In this document: positions 26,996 through 35,038 of the stretch, in pieces | How positions within the stretch are numbered: position 1 is the first letter of the stretch | How the letters are laid out: every line of letters starts with the position of its first letter | Origin: DASPOF01 sp035626155 | Lineage (GTDB): Bacteria; Desulfobacterota; Binatia; Binatales; Binataceae | Reading direction: 5' to 3' | Assembly (NCBI GenBank): GCA_035626155.1 | Contig: DASPOF010000027.1 | Location: forward strand, 1-64,000 | DNA: 64,000 nucleotides | Notes under the pieces: model-generated | What the model saw: only the letters and a program-made list of their open reading frames with translations | Told to the model about the DNA's origin: nothing | Databases searched by the model: none | Translations under genes and position numbers: made by a program

Positions 26996-28212
26996 AATGT
27001 CCCCGCGCTGCGAAGCTCCGAGAGCCGGGCGCCATCGAGACCGAGACGCGCACCGAGGACCTCGCGATTATGTTCGCCGAGCAGAGGCGCCGGCCGCGAC
27101 GGCACGGGGCGATGCGACGTCAGCCGAAGCGGCGAGCCCGGAATCCGGAACCGGCCCAGCACGGGATCATCGATCGTCTCGAAGTAATTGCGCGCTTTCG
27201 TTTGCTCCCATTCGAGGACTTCGGCCACGTTCGGGACCGGGGTCATCGGGATGCCGCGCCCCTGCCCCTCGCGGTAGAGCCACTGGCGATCGTGCTCGAG
27301 GAAGAACGGCTCGATGATTTCGAGCAGCGCGTCGCTGTTGATCATCCGCAGCCGCGCCGTGTGAAAGCGCGGGTCGCGCACCAGTTCGCTCCGCCCCATC
27401 ATCTCGCAGAGCGCCTCGAACTGGCGGTCGGTCACGCAATGGATGCCGGCATAGCCGTCCTGGCACTTGAGCGTGACGATCACGAACGGTCCAATCGCAT
27501 AGCGCTTGCCCACGCGCCTGCGCACGATCCCGGAATACTGGAAGCTGACCGGGTCGTAGATCAGCGTCGCCGCGAGCGCCTCCAGCAGCGAGATATCGAC
27601 GTGCTGGCCGCGGCCAAGCGCGAGGTCGCGCGCCATCAGCGCCTGCATCGCGCCGATCGCGCCGTAGAGTCCGCCCATGTACTGCCCGAGCGAGCCGGGC
27701 GGCGTAAGCGGCTCGCGATCGGGTTCGCCCACTGCGAAGGTCCATCCGCCACGCGCGAACAGCGTCAGGTCGTTGAGAATCCCGTCGCGGTCGGGGCCGT
27801 CCTGCCCGAAGTTGGAAATCGAGACGATCGAGAGGCGCGGGAATTTCGCGAGAAGATCGGCGGGCGCGAGGCCCCATCCGGCGAGCGTACCGGGCGCGAA
27901 GTTCTCGACCAGCAAGTCCGCCTGCGCGAGCAGCGCAAGCAGCATCTCGCGGCCCTCCGCGTGCCCAAGATTCATCGTGACGCCGAGCTTGTTCGTGTTC
28001 AGGAATGCGAACAGGCCGCCGCGTTCGGGCCGTGCATCGCCGTCGCGCGCGCCGGGTCGGAATGGTCCGATCCGCCGCCCGCCCTCGCCCCATGGCGGCT
28101 CGACCTTGATGACCTCGGCGCCGAGATCGGCGAGCAGCTTGGTCGCATAGGGACCCGCGATGTAGTGGGTCAGATCGACGACTTTCACATCCGAAAGCGC
28201 GCTGTATCGCAT
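26992..28212 (-). CDS. Family III CoA transferase, subunit lacking catalytic Asp
   Basis: 406 residues from the ATG at 28212 (MRYSALSDVKVVDLTHYIAG). It is clearly homologous to its neighbour (LLADLGAEVIKVEPP, LNTNKLGVTMNLG). At the position of the partner's catalytic Asp176 it reads SLGQYMGGLYG, with Gln177. Without that residue it should not form the acyl-glutaryl/aspartyl intermediate, so it is probably a non-catalytic or substrate-binding subunit of a heteromeric enzyme with the downstream product. Confidence 0.88.
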   Translation of the reverse strand: MRYSALSDVKVVDLTHYIAGPYATKLLADLGAEVIKVEPPWGEGGRRIGPFRPGARDGDARPERGGLFAFLNTNKLGVTMNLGHAEGREMLLALLAQADLLVENFAPGTLAGWGLAPADLLAKFPRLSIVSISNFGQDGPDRDGILNDLTLFARGGWTFAVGEPDREPLTPPGSLGQYMGGLYGAIGAMQALMARDLALGRGQHVDISLLEALAATLIYDPVSFQYSGIVRRRVGKRYAIGPFVIVTLKCQDGYAGIHCVTDRQFEALCEMMGRSELVRDPRFHTARLRMINSDALLEIIEPFFLEHDRQWLYREGQGRGIPMTPVPNVAEVLEWEQTKARNYFETIDDPVLGRFRIPGSPLRLTSHRPVPSRPAPLLGEHNREVLGARLGLDGARLSELRSAGTL

Positions 28213-28358
28213 CACCGGGCCCCCGTGGCGATGACAGCGCAGGGGACGGCGCAATGTCAAATGAATCGCGCGGGCTGGTGCGCGCCGGTCACGCGGGGGA
28301 TGGAAAAGCGGCGGATGGAAAACGCGAACCGCTGAGATGATGCTGAGGCAGCGGCGGC

Positions 28359-28381
28359 AGCCTGCGCAGGGCGCGCAGGCT
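28359..28381 (-). terminator. Hairpin downstream of glnB
   Basis: AGCCTGCGC and GCGCAGGCT form a perfect 9-bp stem with a 5-base loop, starting 14 bp past the glnB stop. There is no T run on either side, so it may stabilise the transcript end or act as a weak terminator. Confidence 0.4.
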
Positions 28382-28395
28382 CTCGAATCGTCCTC

Positions 28396-28734
28396 TTAGA
28401 GCGCGCTTGCGCCGCGCTCGCCGGTGCGGATCCGCACCACGTCTTCCATCGGCATCACGAAAATCTTTCCGTCGCCGATTCGGCCCGTGCGCGCGGCGCG
28501 CTCGATGGTCTCGACTACTTGAGGCGCAAGCTCGTCCGATACGATGATCTCGAGCTTCACCTTGGGCAGGAAATCGACCACGTATTCCGCGCCGCGGTAA
28601 AGCTCGGTGTGGCCCTTCTGGCGGCCGAAGCCCTTAACTTCGCTGACGGTAAGTCCCTGCACGCCGATACTCGACAGTGCCTCTTTGACCTCGTCGAGCT
28701 TGAACGGCTTTATAATCGCCTCGACCTTCTTCAT
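28396..28734 (-). CDS. glnB: Nitrogen regulatory protein P-II
   Basis: 112 residues from the ATG at 28734 (MKKVEAIIKPFKLDEVKEAL). P-II integrates 2-oxoglutarate, ATP/ADP and glutamine status. The T-loop is complete with the uridylylatable Tyr of LYRGAEYVVDFLPK at about 51; GFGRQKGHTE precedes it, and the B- and C-loops (RTGRIGDGKIFVMPMEDVVRIRTGE) follow. No amtB or glnA is adjacent, so the GlnB or GlnK subtype cannot be fixed by context. Confidence 0.95.
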   Translation of the reverse strand: MKKVEAIIKPFKLDEVKEALSSIGVQGLTVSEVKGFGRQKGHTELYRGAEYVVDFLPKVKLEIIVSDELAPQVVETIERAARTGRIGDGKIFVMPMEDVVRIRTGERGASAL

Positions 28735-28993
28735 ATGACTCCCTCGGCCGTCCACCTGCCGCGCGGCGCGATCCGCCGATCGGCTGAGCCTCATTTACTT
28801 TTTCCCCGTATCCGGCTCCGGGCGCAAGCCCCCCAAAACGACGTCCCTGCCAGCTAGCCTGCGCTCTTTCGGAGGCCGATGTGAGAGACGCAAGCGCGGT
28901 GCCACCGCAGATCAACGGCGCGCAGCGCCTACGAAACGTGCAATGAGGACGCGAAGTGCCTGTCGGGTGGGCGAACGACCAATCGCCGGGCAA

Positions 28994-29602
28994 TCAGGCG
29001 ACGCTACTGCCGCTCCGCTTCGGCTTGAAAGTCGGCTCCTGGCCCGTGACGAGCCGGCGGATGTTTTGGTGATGGCGCAGGAGGACCAGCGCGGCCATCA
29101 CGATCGCCAGCAGCAGGTACGGACGGGGAAGCCCGAGCGCAGCAATCGTCGGAGGGAGCACGACCGCCGCGGCCATCGATGAGAGCGACATGATGCGGAA
29201 GACGCCGAACACGATCGCGAACGCAATTAGCGCGCACCCAAGCGCGAGCGGCGACAGCACCAGCCATATGCCGCACGCCGCCGAGATTCCCTTGCCGCCG
29301 CGAAAGCCCAGGAACACCGAGCATATCGAGCCGACGAATGCAGCCAGCGCGACCCCCGCGACAACCGGCGCATCGAAGCCGGCAACGCGCGCGAATACCA
29401 CCGGAATCGCGCCTTTGAGCATGTCGCCGACGAACGTCGCGGCCGCGGCGCCCGTGCCGCCCGCCCGCGCGACGTTGGCCATCCCGATATTGCCCGAGCC
29501 GACTTTGCGCGGGTCGAACCCGCCGATCCGGCCGGCGATCACCCCGAACGGTATCGATCCAATCAGGTAGGAGCAGGCGAGCAGTAACGCGACGTTAAGC
29601 AA
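28994..29602 (-). CDS. plsY: Glycerol-3-phosphate acyltransferase PlsY
   Basis: 202 residues from a TTG at 29602, with a G-rich ribosome site just before it. PlsY transfers the acyl group of acyl-phosphate to glycerol-3-phosphate in the inner membrane. The three cytoplasmic motifs are present: SYLIGSIPFGVIAGRIGG-DPRKVGSGNIGMANVARAGG, FLGFRGGKGISAACGIW, and the C-terminal LRHHQNIRRLVTGQE. Five membrane segments are visible. Confidence 0.96.
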   Translation of the reverse strand: MLNVALLLACSYLIGSIPFGVIAGRIGGFDPRKVGSGNIGMANVARAGGTGAAAATFVGDMLKGAIPVVFARVAGFDAPVVAGVALAAFVGSICSVFLGFRGGKGISAACGIWLVLSPLALGCALIAFAIVFGVFRIMSLSSMAAAVVLPPTIAALGLPRPYLLLAIVMAALVLLRHHQNIRRLVTGQEPTFKPKRSGSSVA

Positions 29603-29626
29603 GGTTCCCCCCGTATTACGGAAAGG

Positions 29627-29704
29627 TGGTCGGGGTGACTGGATTTGAACCAGCGACTCCTGCGTCCCGAACGCAGTGCTCTAGCCAGGCTGAGCTACAC
29701 CCCG
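29627..29704 (-). tRNA. tRNA-Pro (anticodon CGG)
   Basis: On the minus strand a 7-bp acceptor stem (CGGGGTG / CACCCCG), a D arm (GCTC...GAGC), an anticodon stem CTGCG/CGCAG with loop TTCGGGA (anticodon CGG), a 5-base variable loop and a T arm with GGTTCAAATCC fold cleanly. The discriminator is A and the 3' CCA is encoded (78 nt with CCA). Confidence 0.96.
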
Positions 29705-29807
29705 ATTCGCTGTGGCGCGTATCCACGAGGACGCCGACGGAATTTATACCATCCGGCTCCATCGCGCGCGAGTGGGAGCGACCGATGGTTCGAGTCCGAC
29801 GTCATGG

Positions 29808-30818
29808 TCAGCGCTCGCCCTTCCCCATCCCCTCCCCCGTTCCGGGCGAAGGATTAGAGGCGCACATCGCATTGAGCAGGGGCATCATCGTGGCGCGGTC
29901 GGTGAAGCGCGAGAGCGCCAAACCGCGCTGGATGGCGAACTCATCGGGGAACGGCCGCCCTTCCTCGGAAATGAAACGCGGGTCCGGCTGGTAGACCGGA
30001 TCGGCCAGCGCCTCATCGAGGCTTATCAGCGTTGCGCCCTTTGCGCGAAAGTCCGCGAGAATCGAGTCCAGCGTCAGCGCATCAAAAGCGCCCACGTGAA
30101 CCAGCAGAATGTGGGCGATATCGCGGCCAAACAGCTCGCGCGCCAAAGCCGCCGCTCCGATTGCGCGGCGCTCAGCAGCCGGAACCACGTTGGCTTTGAG
30201 CCACGCGACCGATTTGTCATTGTGCTGAATCACGCATCGCGCATACGCGTCGGTCCAGACCCAGTCGTCGTAGTCGATACTAACCTGGGCGATTCGATAG
30301 CCATTCTTCTTCAAATAGTCCCTGACCTGGTCCCGCTTCTTCTGAGTATTTCCCTCTGACAGGAATGGATATCGGAACACCCGCCGGCGCTCGATCAATG
30401 GCGAGAATGAAGCGAGTGTCGCGAGCATACGGTCAAGCTTTTCGATATCGGCGATAAATGCGCGCGCGGAGACCTTATTGAGATCGAGGTGATGGAAAGT
30501 ATGATTCCCGAGCGGATTCCCGGCCGCCAGCCAATCTTTCAGGATCGCAAGGTTCTCGGGCCGCTCGGCAAGCGTCTCGACATTGGCAAATCCGTAAGTT
30601 GCGGGTGCGCCGTTCTGTTTAAGCGCGCGAATGACGCCGCGTACGATTTCTCTCCGCTCGATGCCGGGAATGTCGTCGCCGTGCACGGGAAGGTCATCGA
30701 CCGTGACTGCAATCTTCACTCCTTTAAGCGGCAAATCGCGAGACGAGGAGGGCGGCGCCGCAAGCGCGATGCCTGCGGCCAAGAGAATCGTTACCACCGC
30801 CGAGACAACGAATCGCAC
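29808..30818 (-). CDS. Exported polysaccharide deacetylase (NodB-fold)
   Basis: 336 residues from a GTG at 30818 with GAGAG six bases upstream; an earlier frame extension lacks a signal peptide. The leader VRFVVSAVVTILLAAGIALA fits export. NodB-fold motifs are IAVTVDDLPVHG (the catalytic Asp pair) and NHTFHHLD (metal-binding H-x3-H). It probably deacetylates a carbohydrate in the envelope. The last 15 residues or so (NPSPGTGEGMGKGER) are encoded by a Gly/Pro-rich stretch related to the dispersed CCCTCTCCC repeats, so the C-terminus looks like a repeat insertion. Confidence 0.85.
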   Translation of the reverse strand: MRFVVSAVVTILLAAGIALAAPPSSSRDLPLKGVKIAVTVDDLPVHGDDIPGIERREIVRGVIRALKQNGAPATYGFANVETLAERPENLAILKDWLAAGNPLGNHTFHHLDLNKVSARAFIADIEKLDRMLATLASFSPLIERRRVFRYPFLSEGNTQKKRDQVRDYLKKNGYRIAQVSIDYDDWVWTDAYARCVIQHNDKSVAWLKANVVPAAERRAIGAAALARELFGRDIAHILLVHVGAFDALTLDSILADFRAKGATLISLDEALADPVYQPDPRFISEEGRPFPDEFAIQRGLALSRFTDRATMMPLLNAMCASNPSPGTGEGMGKGER

Positions 30819-30974
30819 TGATACTCTCAAATCGACCCAGACCCCGCCGCGAAACCTACCGCGGGTTAAATCGCGATGCCACCCTGGACAACCTCGATGC
30901 GACCGGGAATCGCACGCGGAAGAATCGCGTGAGTCCTTTTCTCCGGCCATTCTGCGCAGGCGCCCTTCTCCAAT

Positions 30975-31010
30975 CCCTCTCCCTGAAAGGGAGAGGGTAG
31001 GTGAGGGTCC
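30975..31010 (+). repeat. CCCTCTCCC palindromic dispersed repeat
   Basis: CCCTCTCCC-TGAAA-GGGAGAGGG followed by TAGGTGAGGGTCC, the same family as the DUF559 cassette arms. Together with the inverted copy at 31232-31269 it brackets about 220 bp of hairpin-rich DNA with no gene, which could be a decayed cassette. Confidence 0.75.
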
Positions 31011-31045
31011 TAATATAGCGCCGCGTCGTTTGCGGCGCGGGCTAA

Positions 31046-31085
31046 AGATTCTGAGATATTCGATCGATCTTTCGAATCAGAATCT
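31046..31085. repeat. Inverted repeat, AGATTCTGA / TCAGAATCT
   Basis: Nine-base perfect arms (10 of 11 when extended) around a TCGATCGA centre. Its right half, through TCAGAATCTTATGTCGC, recurs as TCAGAATCTTATATCGC about 110 bp downstream (near 31186). It lies in a 556-bp stretch (30819-31374) with no gene, made only of such repeats. Confidence 0.65.
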
Positions 31086-31200
31086 TATGTCGCACGCCTC
31101 GGATTTGCGCTCGCCCTTCGGATTAGTCATTCCCGCGCGTCTGAGTTGCCTGGCGCGCGAGGAATCCCGGATCTCATTCGATCTTTTCAGAATCTTATAT

Positions 31201-31224
31201 CGCGCGATCGATGACGATCGCGCG
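31201..31224. repeat. Inverted repeat CGCGCGATCG / CGATCGCGCG
   Basis: Ten-base perfect arms with a 4-base ATGA loop, directly after the TCAGAATCTTATAT repeat. It could form a stable hairpin; its function is unknown. Confidence 0.7.
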
Positions 31225-31231
31225 ACGCTGA

Positions 31232-31269
31232 GGACCCTCACCCGAACCTCTCCCATTCCGGTAGAGGAG
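31232..31269 (-). repeat. Palindromic dispersed repeat, diverged copy
   Basis: On the minus strand it contains GGGAGAGG-TTCGGGTGAGGGTCC, the tail of the CCCTCTCCC family. The left half (GTAGAGGAG) has diverged. Confidence 0.6.
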
Positions 31270-31374
31270 TAGGAAAGAGGGAGAGGGGCAAAAGGGGCGC
31301 GCCTCAGGCGCTTGCGCGGAGGAAATCTCGGAGTTGAGATTCGACGCGACGAACGCGTAAAGTGACAAAATGTT

Positions 31375-31428
31375 GCGCGGGCGAGGACGCCCGCGCATCT
31401 CTCGGCGGGCACGGCGGCCCGCCCCACT
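31375..31428. repeat. 54-bp twin-hairpin repeat, copy 1
   Basis: Contains a perfect 9-bp hairpin (GCGCGGGCG-AGGA-CGCCCGCGC) followed by a second 7-bp hairpin (GGCGGGC-ACGGCG-GCCCGCC). It is 53/54 identical to 31877-31930 and ends 8 bp before the start codon of the small gene between the two copies. Confidence 0.92.
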
Positions 31429-31436
31429 AGTTCTTG

Positions 31437-31853
31437 ATGATACAACCCAAAAACAAAGCAGCAGCCCTCTTTGCTTCCTTCGGTCTGGCACTTTTGTTGT
31501 CGTCGCCCGCGCTCTGTGGCGAGCCAATGTCGAGTCCAATGTACTCCAGCCCAGATATGCCAGGGAAAATCACAACTCCGTTTGATATGCGCCCGACCGC
31601 ATCATCGGGGCCCGTCGAGAATTCGGGGGAGAAGGCGGAGGCCCCGTCACCGCCTGCCGATCCGCTTTGCGAAAAGCTCAAGCGGCTGCGCGACCAAGTC
31701 CCCGGAGCGGAAGGAGGACCCGAGGGCCCACCTGCAAGCCACGCCCCCTGGGAATTAGAAATGCGGCGAAGGCGGGACCAACTGAACGCTGAGATCAAAC
31801 AGGTCGAAGCTGAAATAAAATCGAAGGGGATCGAGTGCCCGCCGCCAGACTAG
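31437..31853 (+). CDS. Small exported Cys-containing protein, single copy of a shared module
   Basis: 138 residues from the ATG at 31437; a TTG one codon earlier is possible and no ribosome site is visible. A signal peptide ends near SSPALC-GEP. After a low-complexity Pro/Ser region, a module runs from DPLCEKLKRLRDQ to a charged helix (RRRDQLNAEIKQVEAEIKSKG) that closes with IEC. The same LCEKL...helix...G-x-x-C layout occurs four times in the secreted protein at 58529-59743. The gene sits exactly between two 54-bp twin-hairpin repeats, which suggests a mobile or duplicated cassette. No known domain is recognised. Confidence 0.72.
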   Translation: MIQPKNKAAALFASFGLALLLSSPALCGEPMSSPMYSSPDMPGKITTPFDMRPTASSGPVENSGEKAEAPSPPADPLCEKLKRLRDQVPGAEGGPEGPPASHAPWELEMRRRRDQLNAEIKQVEAEIKSKGIECPPPD

Positions 31854-31876
31854 CAGGCCCGGCCTAGCCGAAGGTG

Positions 31877-31930
31877 GCGCGGGCGAGGACGCCCGCGCAT
31901 CTTTCGGCGGGCACGGCGGCCCGCCCCACT
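31877..31930. repeat. 54-bp twin-hairpin repeat, copy 2
   Basis: One base different from copy 1 (31375-31428), in the same orientation, starting 24 bp after the stop of the small gene. Confidence 0.92.
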
Positions 31931-31956
31931 GTAAGCGCGGCGGGGCGTCGGCGGCA

Positions 31957-32640
31957 TCACGAGCGGGGGCGTGGGGCGGCGGCGAGAGACGCGCGCATCT
32001 GCCGGATCACCTCGGCGTAATCGCGCGCGGCGAAAATCCCCGAGCCCGAAACGAACACGTTGGCGCCGGCCGCTTTCACCTCCGCGATATTGCCCAGCTT
32101 CACGCCCCCATCGACCTCGATATCAATCGCAAGCCCGCGGCGGTCGAGTTCGCGGCGCACGATGCGCAACTTCTCCAGCGCCTCGGGAATAAAGCCCTGG
32201 CCGCCGAAGCCGGGATGCACGCTCATGATCAGGATCATGTCGAGGTGCTCGGCGAACGGGAGCACGCTATGCACGTCGGTTTCGGGATTGATCGCAATCG
32301 ATGCGCGCGCGCCCATCTCGCGAATCCGTCTCGCGATCGCGGGGATATCCGGGCAGACCTCGCAATGCACCGAGACCAGGTCCGCGCCCGCCTTGATGAA
32401 CGCGCCGATGTAACGCTCGGGCTCGGAAATCATCAGGTGCGCATCGAGCGGGAGCCGGGTCACTTTGCGCAGCGACTCCAGCACCGGCACGCCGATCGAC
32501 AGGTTGGGGACGAAATGGCCGTCCATCACGTCGAAGTGGATGAGGTCCGCGCCGGCCTTTTCGACCGCGCGGACTTCATCGCCGAGCCGCGCGAAGTCGG
32601 CCGACAGAATCGACGCCGCAATTTTGTCGGTACGCTCCAT
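31957..32640 (-). CDS. rpe: Ribulose-phosphate 3-epimerase
   Basis: 227 residues, (beta/alpha)8 barrel interconverting ribulose-5- and xylulose-5-phosphate. Motifs are ASILSADFARLGDEV, DLIHFDVMDGHFVPN (metal ligand area), LDAHLMISEPERYI, MSVHPGFGGQGFIPEAL, and DIEVDGGVKLGNI, all in normal order. It lies 5 bp after the DUF169 gene, at the end of the def-fmt-rsmB strand. Confidence 0.97.
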   Translation of the reverse strand: MERTDKIAASILSADFARLGDEVRAVEKAGADLIHFDVMDGHFVPNLSIGVPVLESLRKVTRLPLDAHLMISEPERYIGAFIKAGADLVSVHCEVCPDIPAIARRIREMGARASIAINPETDVHSVLPFAEHLDMILIMSVHPGFGGQGFIPEALEKLRIVRRELDRRGLAIDIEVDGGVKLGNIAEVKAAGANVFVSGSGIFAARDYAEVIRQMRASLAAAPRPRS

Positions 32641-32645
32641 GGCGC

Positions 32646-33494
32646 TCAGGGTACCGTTCGCCGCGGCTGGCGGCGAGGGCGCTTTGGCTCCGCGCCCTTC
32701 TTCTCGCGCTCCTCGAGCATGCGCAACAGCTCCTGGTAATGCTTCGGCATCGTGACCGTCCCCCGCATCGCGACCGGGATCGGATAACGGATTCCGCCCT
32801 TATGCGTCCCTTCCAACCCTTTGATCAACTCGCCCGCGAACTCCCACGGACACGCGAATACCATTTCGGTGTCCTGCGCCATGCCGAAGACGCGATCGCC
32901 ATTGCACGGGATGATCACCTTGGGCGCGTTGCCGGCGATCGTCTGGATGACGATTTCCGCGCAATCCAGCCGTCCGCCGGTCGTGCTCTCGATCCTGCCG
33001 CCGCGCGTATAGAGCGCCGCGTTGACCAGGCGCATCACCTGCGCGCTGTTCGCATAGACGGCGACCACGTGCGGCTCGAATGTGGCGCGAGCGAGCGGCG
33101 CGACGCATACGTAGTCGTAAGTGCCAGGCTCAAAGCGCCACACGCCCGCCTCCAGGCGCGATGCGGCATCCTCGGTCTCGCAGTACATCCCCGCCGATGC
33201 GAACCCGCGAAAATACTCGTCGGTCGGCTTGCGAAAGCCGAATGCGATCGCGGCGAGCGGGCAAATCACATCCTCTTTTCCAACCGCGATCGACCATCCG
33301 TAGCGCCTCGCCACTCCGATCGACTGGCACACGATCCAATGCTCGCCCATGCTCTGGCTCGGGATGCGCACGCCCTCGGGGATCGCCTCGCCCGGCTTGA
33401 GCATCCGGATCGCGAGCGGATACGAGTCGGGCCGGATGTGGCGTGCGATCGCCTCGTCGAGCCGCATAAGTTGTTCGCCGAACTGCTGATCCAT
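32646..33494 (-). CDS. DUF169 family protein
   Basis: 282 residues from the ATG at 33494 (MDQQFGEQLMRLDEAIARHI). DUF169 signatures are GEHWIVCQSIGVARRYGW, FGFRKPTDEYF, CETEDAASRLEAG, YVCVAPLARATFEP and IPCNGDRVFGMAQDTEMVFACP. The function of the family is unknown, and several conserved Cys residues are consistent with metal or Fe-S binding (inference). An Arg/Lys-rich C-terminal tail (EPKRPRRQPRR) is unusual. It lies between rsmB and rpe. Confidence 0.88.
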   Translation of the reverse strand: MDQQFGEQLMRLDEAIARHIRPDSYPLAIRMLKPGEAIPEGVRIPSQSMGEHWIVCQSIGVARRYGWSIAVGKEDVICPLAAIAFGFRKPTDEYFRGFASAGMYCETEDAASRLEAGVWRFEPGTYDYVCVAPLARATFEPHVVAVYANSAQVMRLVNAALYTRGGRIESTTGGRLDCAEIVIQTIAGNAPKVIIPCNGDRVFGMAQDTEMVFACPWEFAGELIKGLEGTHKGGIRYPIPVAMRGTVTMPKHYQELLRMLEEREKKGAEPKRPRRQPRRTVP

Positions 33495-33631
33495 CGGAGT
33501 TTCCCTCGCGCAGGGATTCGGTCTCAGCGCCGCGCGTCCCATGACGCGCGGCATCGTGAGCACAGAATTATCGCATCGGATGGCCGCCGCCAAACCGCAC
33601 GCGCGCGCGCGCCGCGGCCAATCGGATGCGG

Positions 33632-35038
33632 TCAGTCCGATTCTCGTACGAGGCGCGCGGAGAAGAAACCGTCCAGGGCGCCCTGGTCCGGGCGCGTGCG
33701 CATGAAGCCGTCGGCATCGATGACGCCGGCGAGTTCCGCGAAGTTGGGCGGCTGCCGGTCGATCCGAAATTGCGGATGCGCGGCGAGAAAATCGCCGATA
33801 ACCATCGCGCCCTCTTCCGGCGCGAAGCTGCACACGGAGTAAACGAGCACGCCGCCCGGGCGCACGAGCGTGGCTGCATTCGCGAGCAACCGCGCCTGAA
33901 GCGCCGCCATCCGCGTGAAATCGTTAGGCCCAAGCCGCCATTTGATTTCCGGATGCTCTCTCAGCGTGCCGATTCCGGTGCAGGGCGCATCGAGCAGGAC
34001 GAACTCGAAGCGGGCGGGCTTGAGCGGAGGCGCCGATGTCGCGATGTCGGCGCGGACGAAATCGATGTTTCGATGGCGCAGGCGGCGCGCGAGCGCGCGC
34101 GCGTTCTTAAGGCCGGTGAAATTGATGTCGATCGCGATCACGCGGCCGCGCTCGCCAACCAGTTCCGCAAGATGGGTCGTCTTGCCGCCGGGCGCCGCCG
34201 CGCAATCGATTACCGTCGCGCCCGGGCGCGGCGCGAGCATCCGCGCGACCATCTGCGACGCCTCGGATTGCGGATGAAACAGGCCCGCGCGATAAGACTC
34301 CGAGTCGAATCGCGGCGCACTGCTGAGAAGGATCGTTTCGGGCGCGCGGCCCTCAGAGCCGATCTCGAAGCCGTCGGCGCGGAGACGCTCGATTAATTCG
34401 GCGCGCGAGCCGCGCCTGAGGTTCAACCGGATCGCATTGGGCGCGGCGTCGTTGTTCGCGGCCATCACGCGCTCGGCGCCATCGCGGCCGAACCATTCGA
34501 CGAACCGCTCCACGAGCCATCGCGGATGCGATGCTGCGATCGCCAGCCGCTCCATCTCGTCCGCATCCGGGGCGGCAACCGGGACCGATTCGCGCGCCGC
34601 GCGGCGCAGCACCGCGTTGATGAACCCGGCGGCATCGCGCGAGGCCGGGTTGTGCTTCGCAAGCTCAACCGATGTGTCCACGGCAGCGTGACGCGGAATC
34701 CGGTCTAGATAGCGAAGCTGAAAAAGCCCGAGCCGGAGAATCTGCAACGCGACGACCTCAATATCGGCGATCCGCCGGCGAGCAAGATGCTCGATCTCGA
34801 AGTCGAGCGGGGACCGCCACGCCAGCGTGCCGAGCACGAGCCGAGTCGCGAGCCTGCGATCCGCCGGCGCCAGCGCGGGCAGGCGCGCGCCGAGGAGCAC
34901 GTCGGCAAACGCGGACCGCCGCTCCACATCGACCAGGATCCCGAGCGCGATTGCTCTGGCCGCCAGCCCGGCGCCGCGCTCGCCCCGCGCGTGCCCGCGG
35001 CCCTCGCGCGCACCCGGCCTGCGCATGCGCGCGCTCAC
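33632..35038 (-). CDS. rsmB: 16S rRNA m5C967 methyltransferase RsmB
   Basis: 468 residues from a GTG at 35038 that overlaps the fmt stop by 4 nt; an ATG at 35026 is an alternative. An N-terminal NusB-like RNA-binding domain precedes the SAM-dependent Rossmann domain (IDCAAAPGGKTTHLAEL). The two m5C cysteines are in LLDAPCTGIGTLREHPEIKW and VYSVCSFAPEEG. The order def-fmt-rsmB is conserved in many bacteria. Confidence 0.95.
   Translation of the reverse strand: MSARMRRPGAREGRGHARGERGAGLAARAIALGILVDVERRSAFADVLLGARLPALAPADRRLATRLVLGTLAWRSPLDFEIEHLARRRIADIEVVALQILRLGLFQLRYLDRIPRHAAVDTSVELAKHNPASRDAAGFINAVLRRAARESVPVAAPDADEMERLAIAASHPRWLVERFVEWFGRDGAERVMAANNDAAPNAIRLNLRRGSRAELIERLRADGFEIGSEGRAPETILLSSAPRFDSESYRAGLFHPQSEASQMVARMLAPRPGATVIDCAAAPGGKTTHLAELVGERGRVIAIDINFTGLKNARALARRLRHRNIDFVRADIATSAPPLKPARFEFVLLDAPCTGIGTLREHPEIKWRLGPNDFTRMAALQARLLANAATLVRPGGVLVYSVCSFAPEEGAMVIGDFLAAHPQFRIDRQPPNFAELAGVIDADGFMRTRPDQGALDGFFSARLVRESD

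Noticed and set aside
31375..31930. Integron attC cassette around the small secreted gene
   Set aside because: The repeats are two simple hairpins without attC core sites (GTTRRRY), and no integrase is present.
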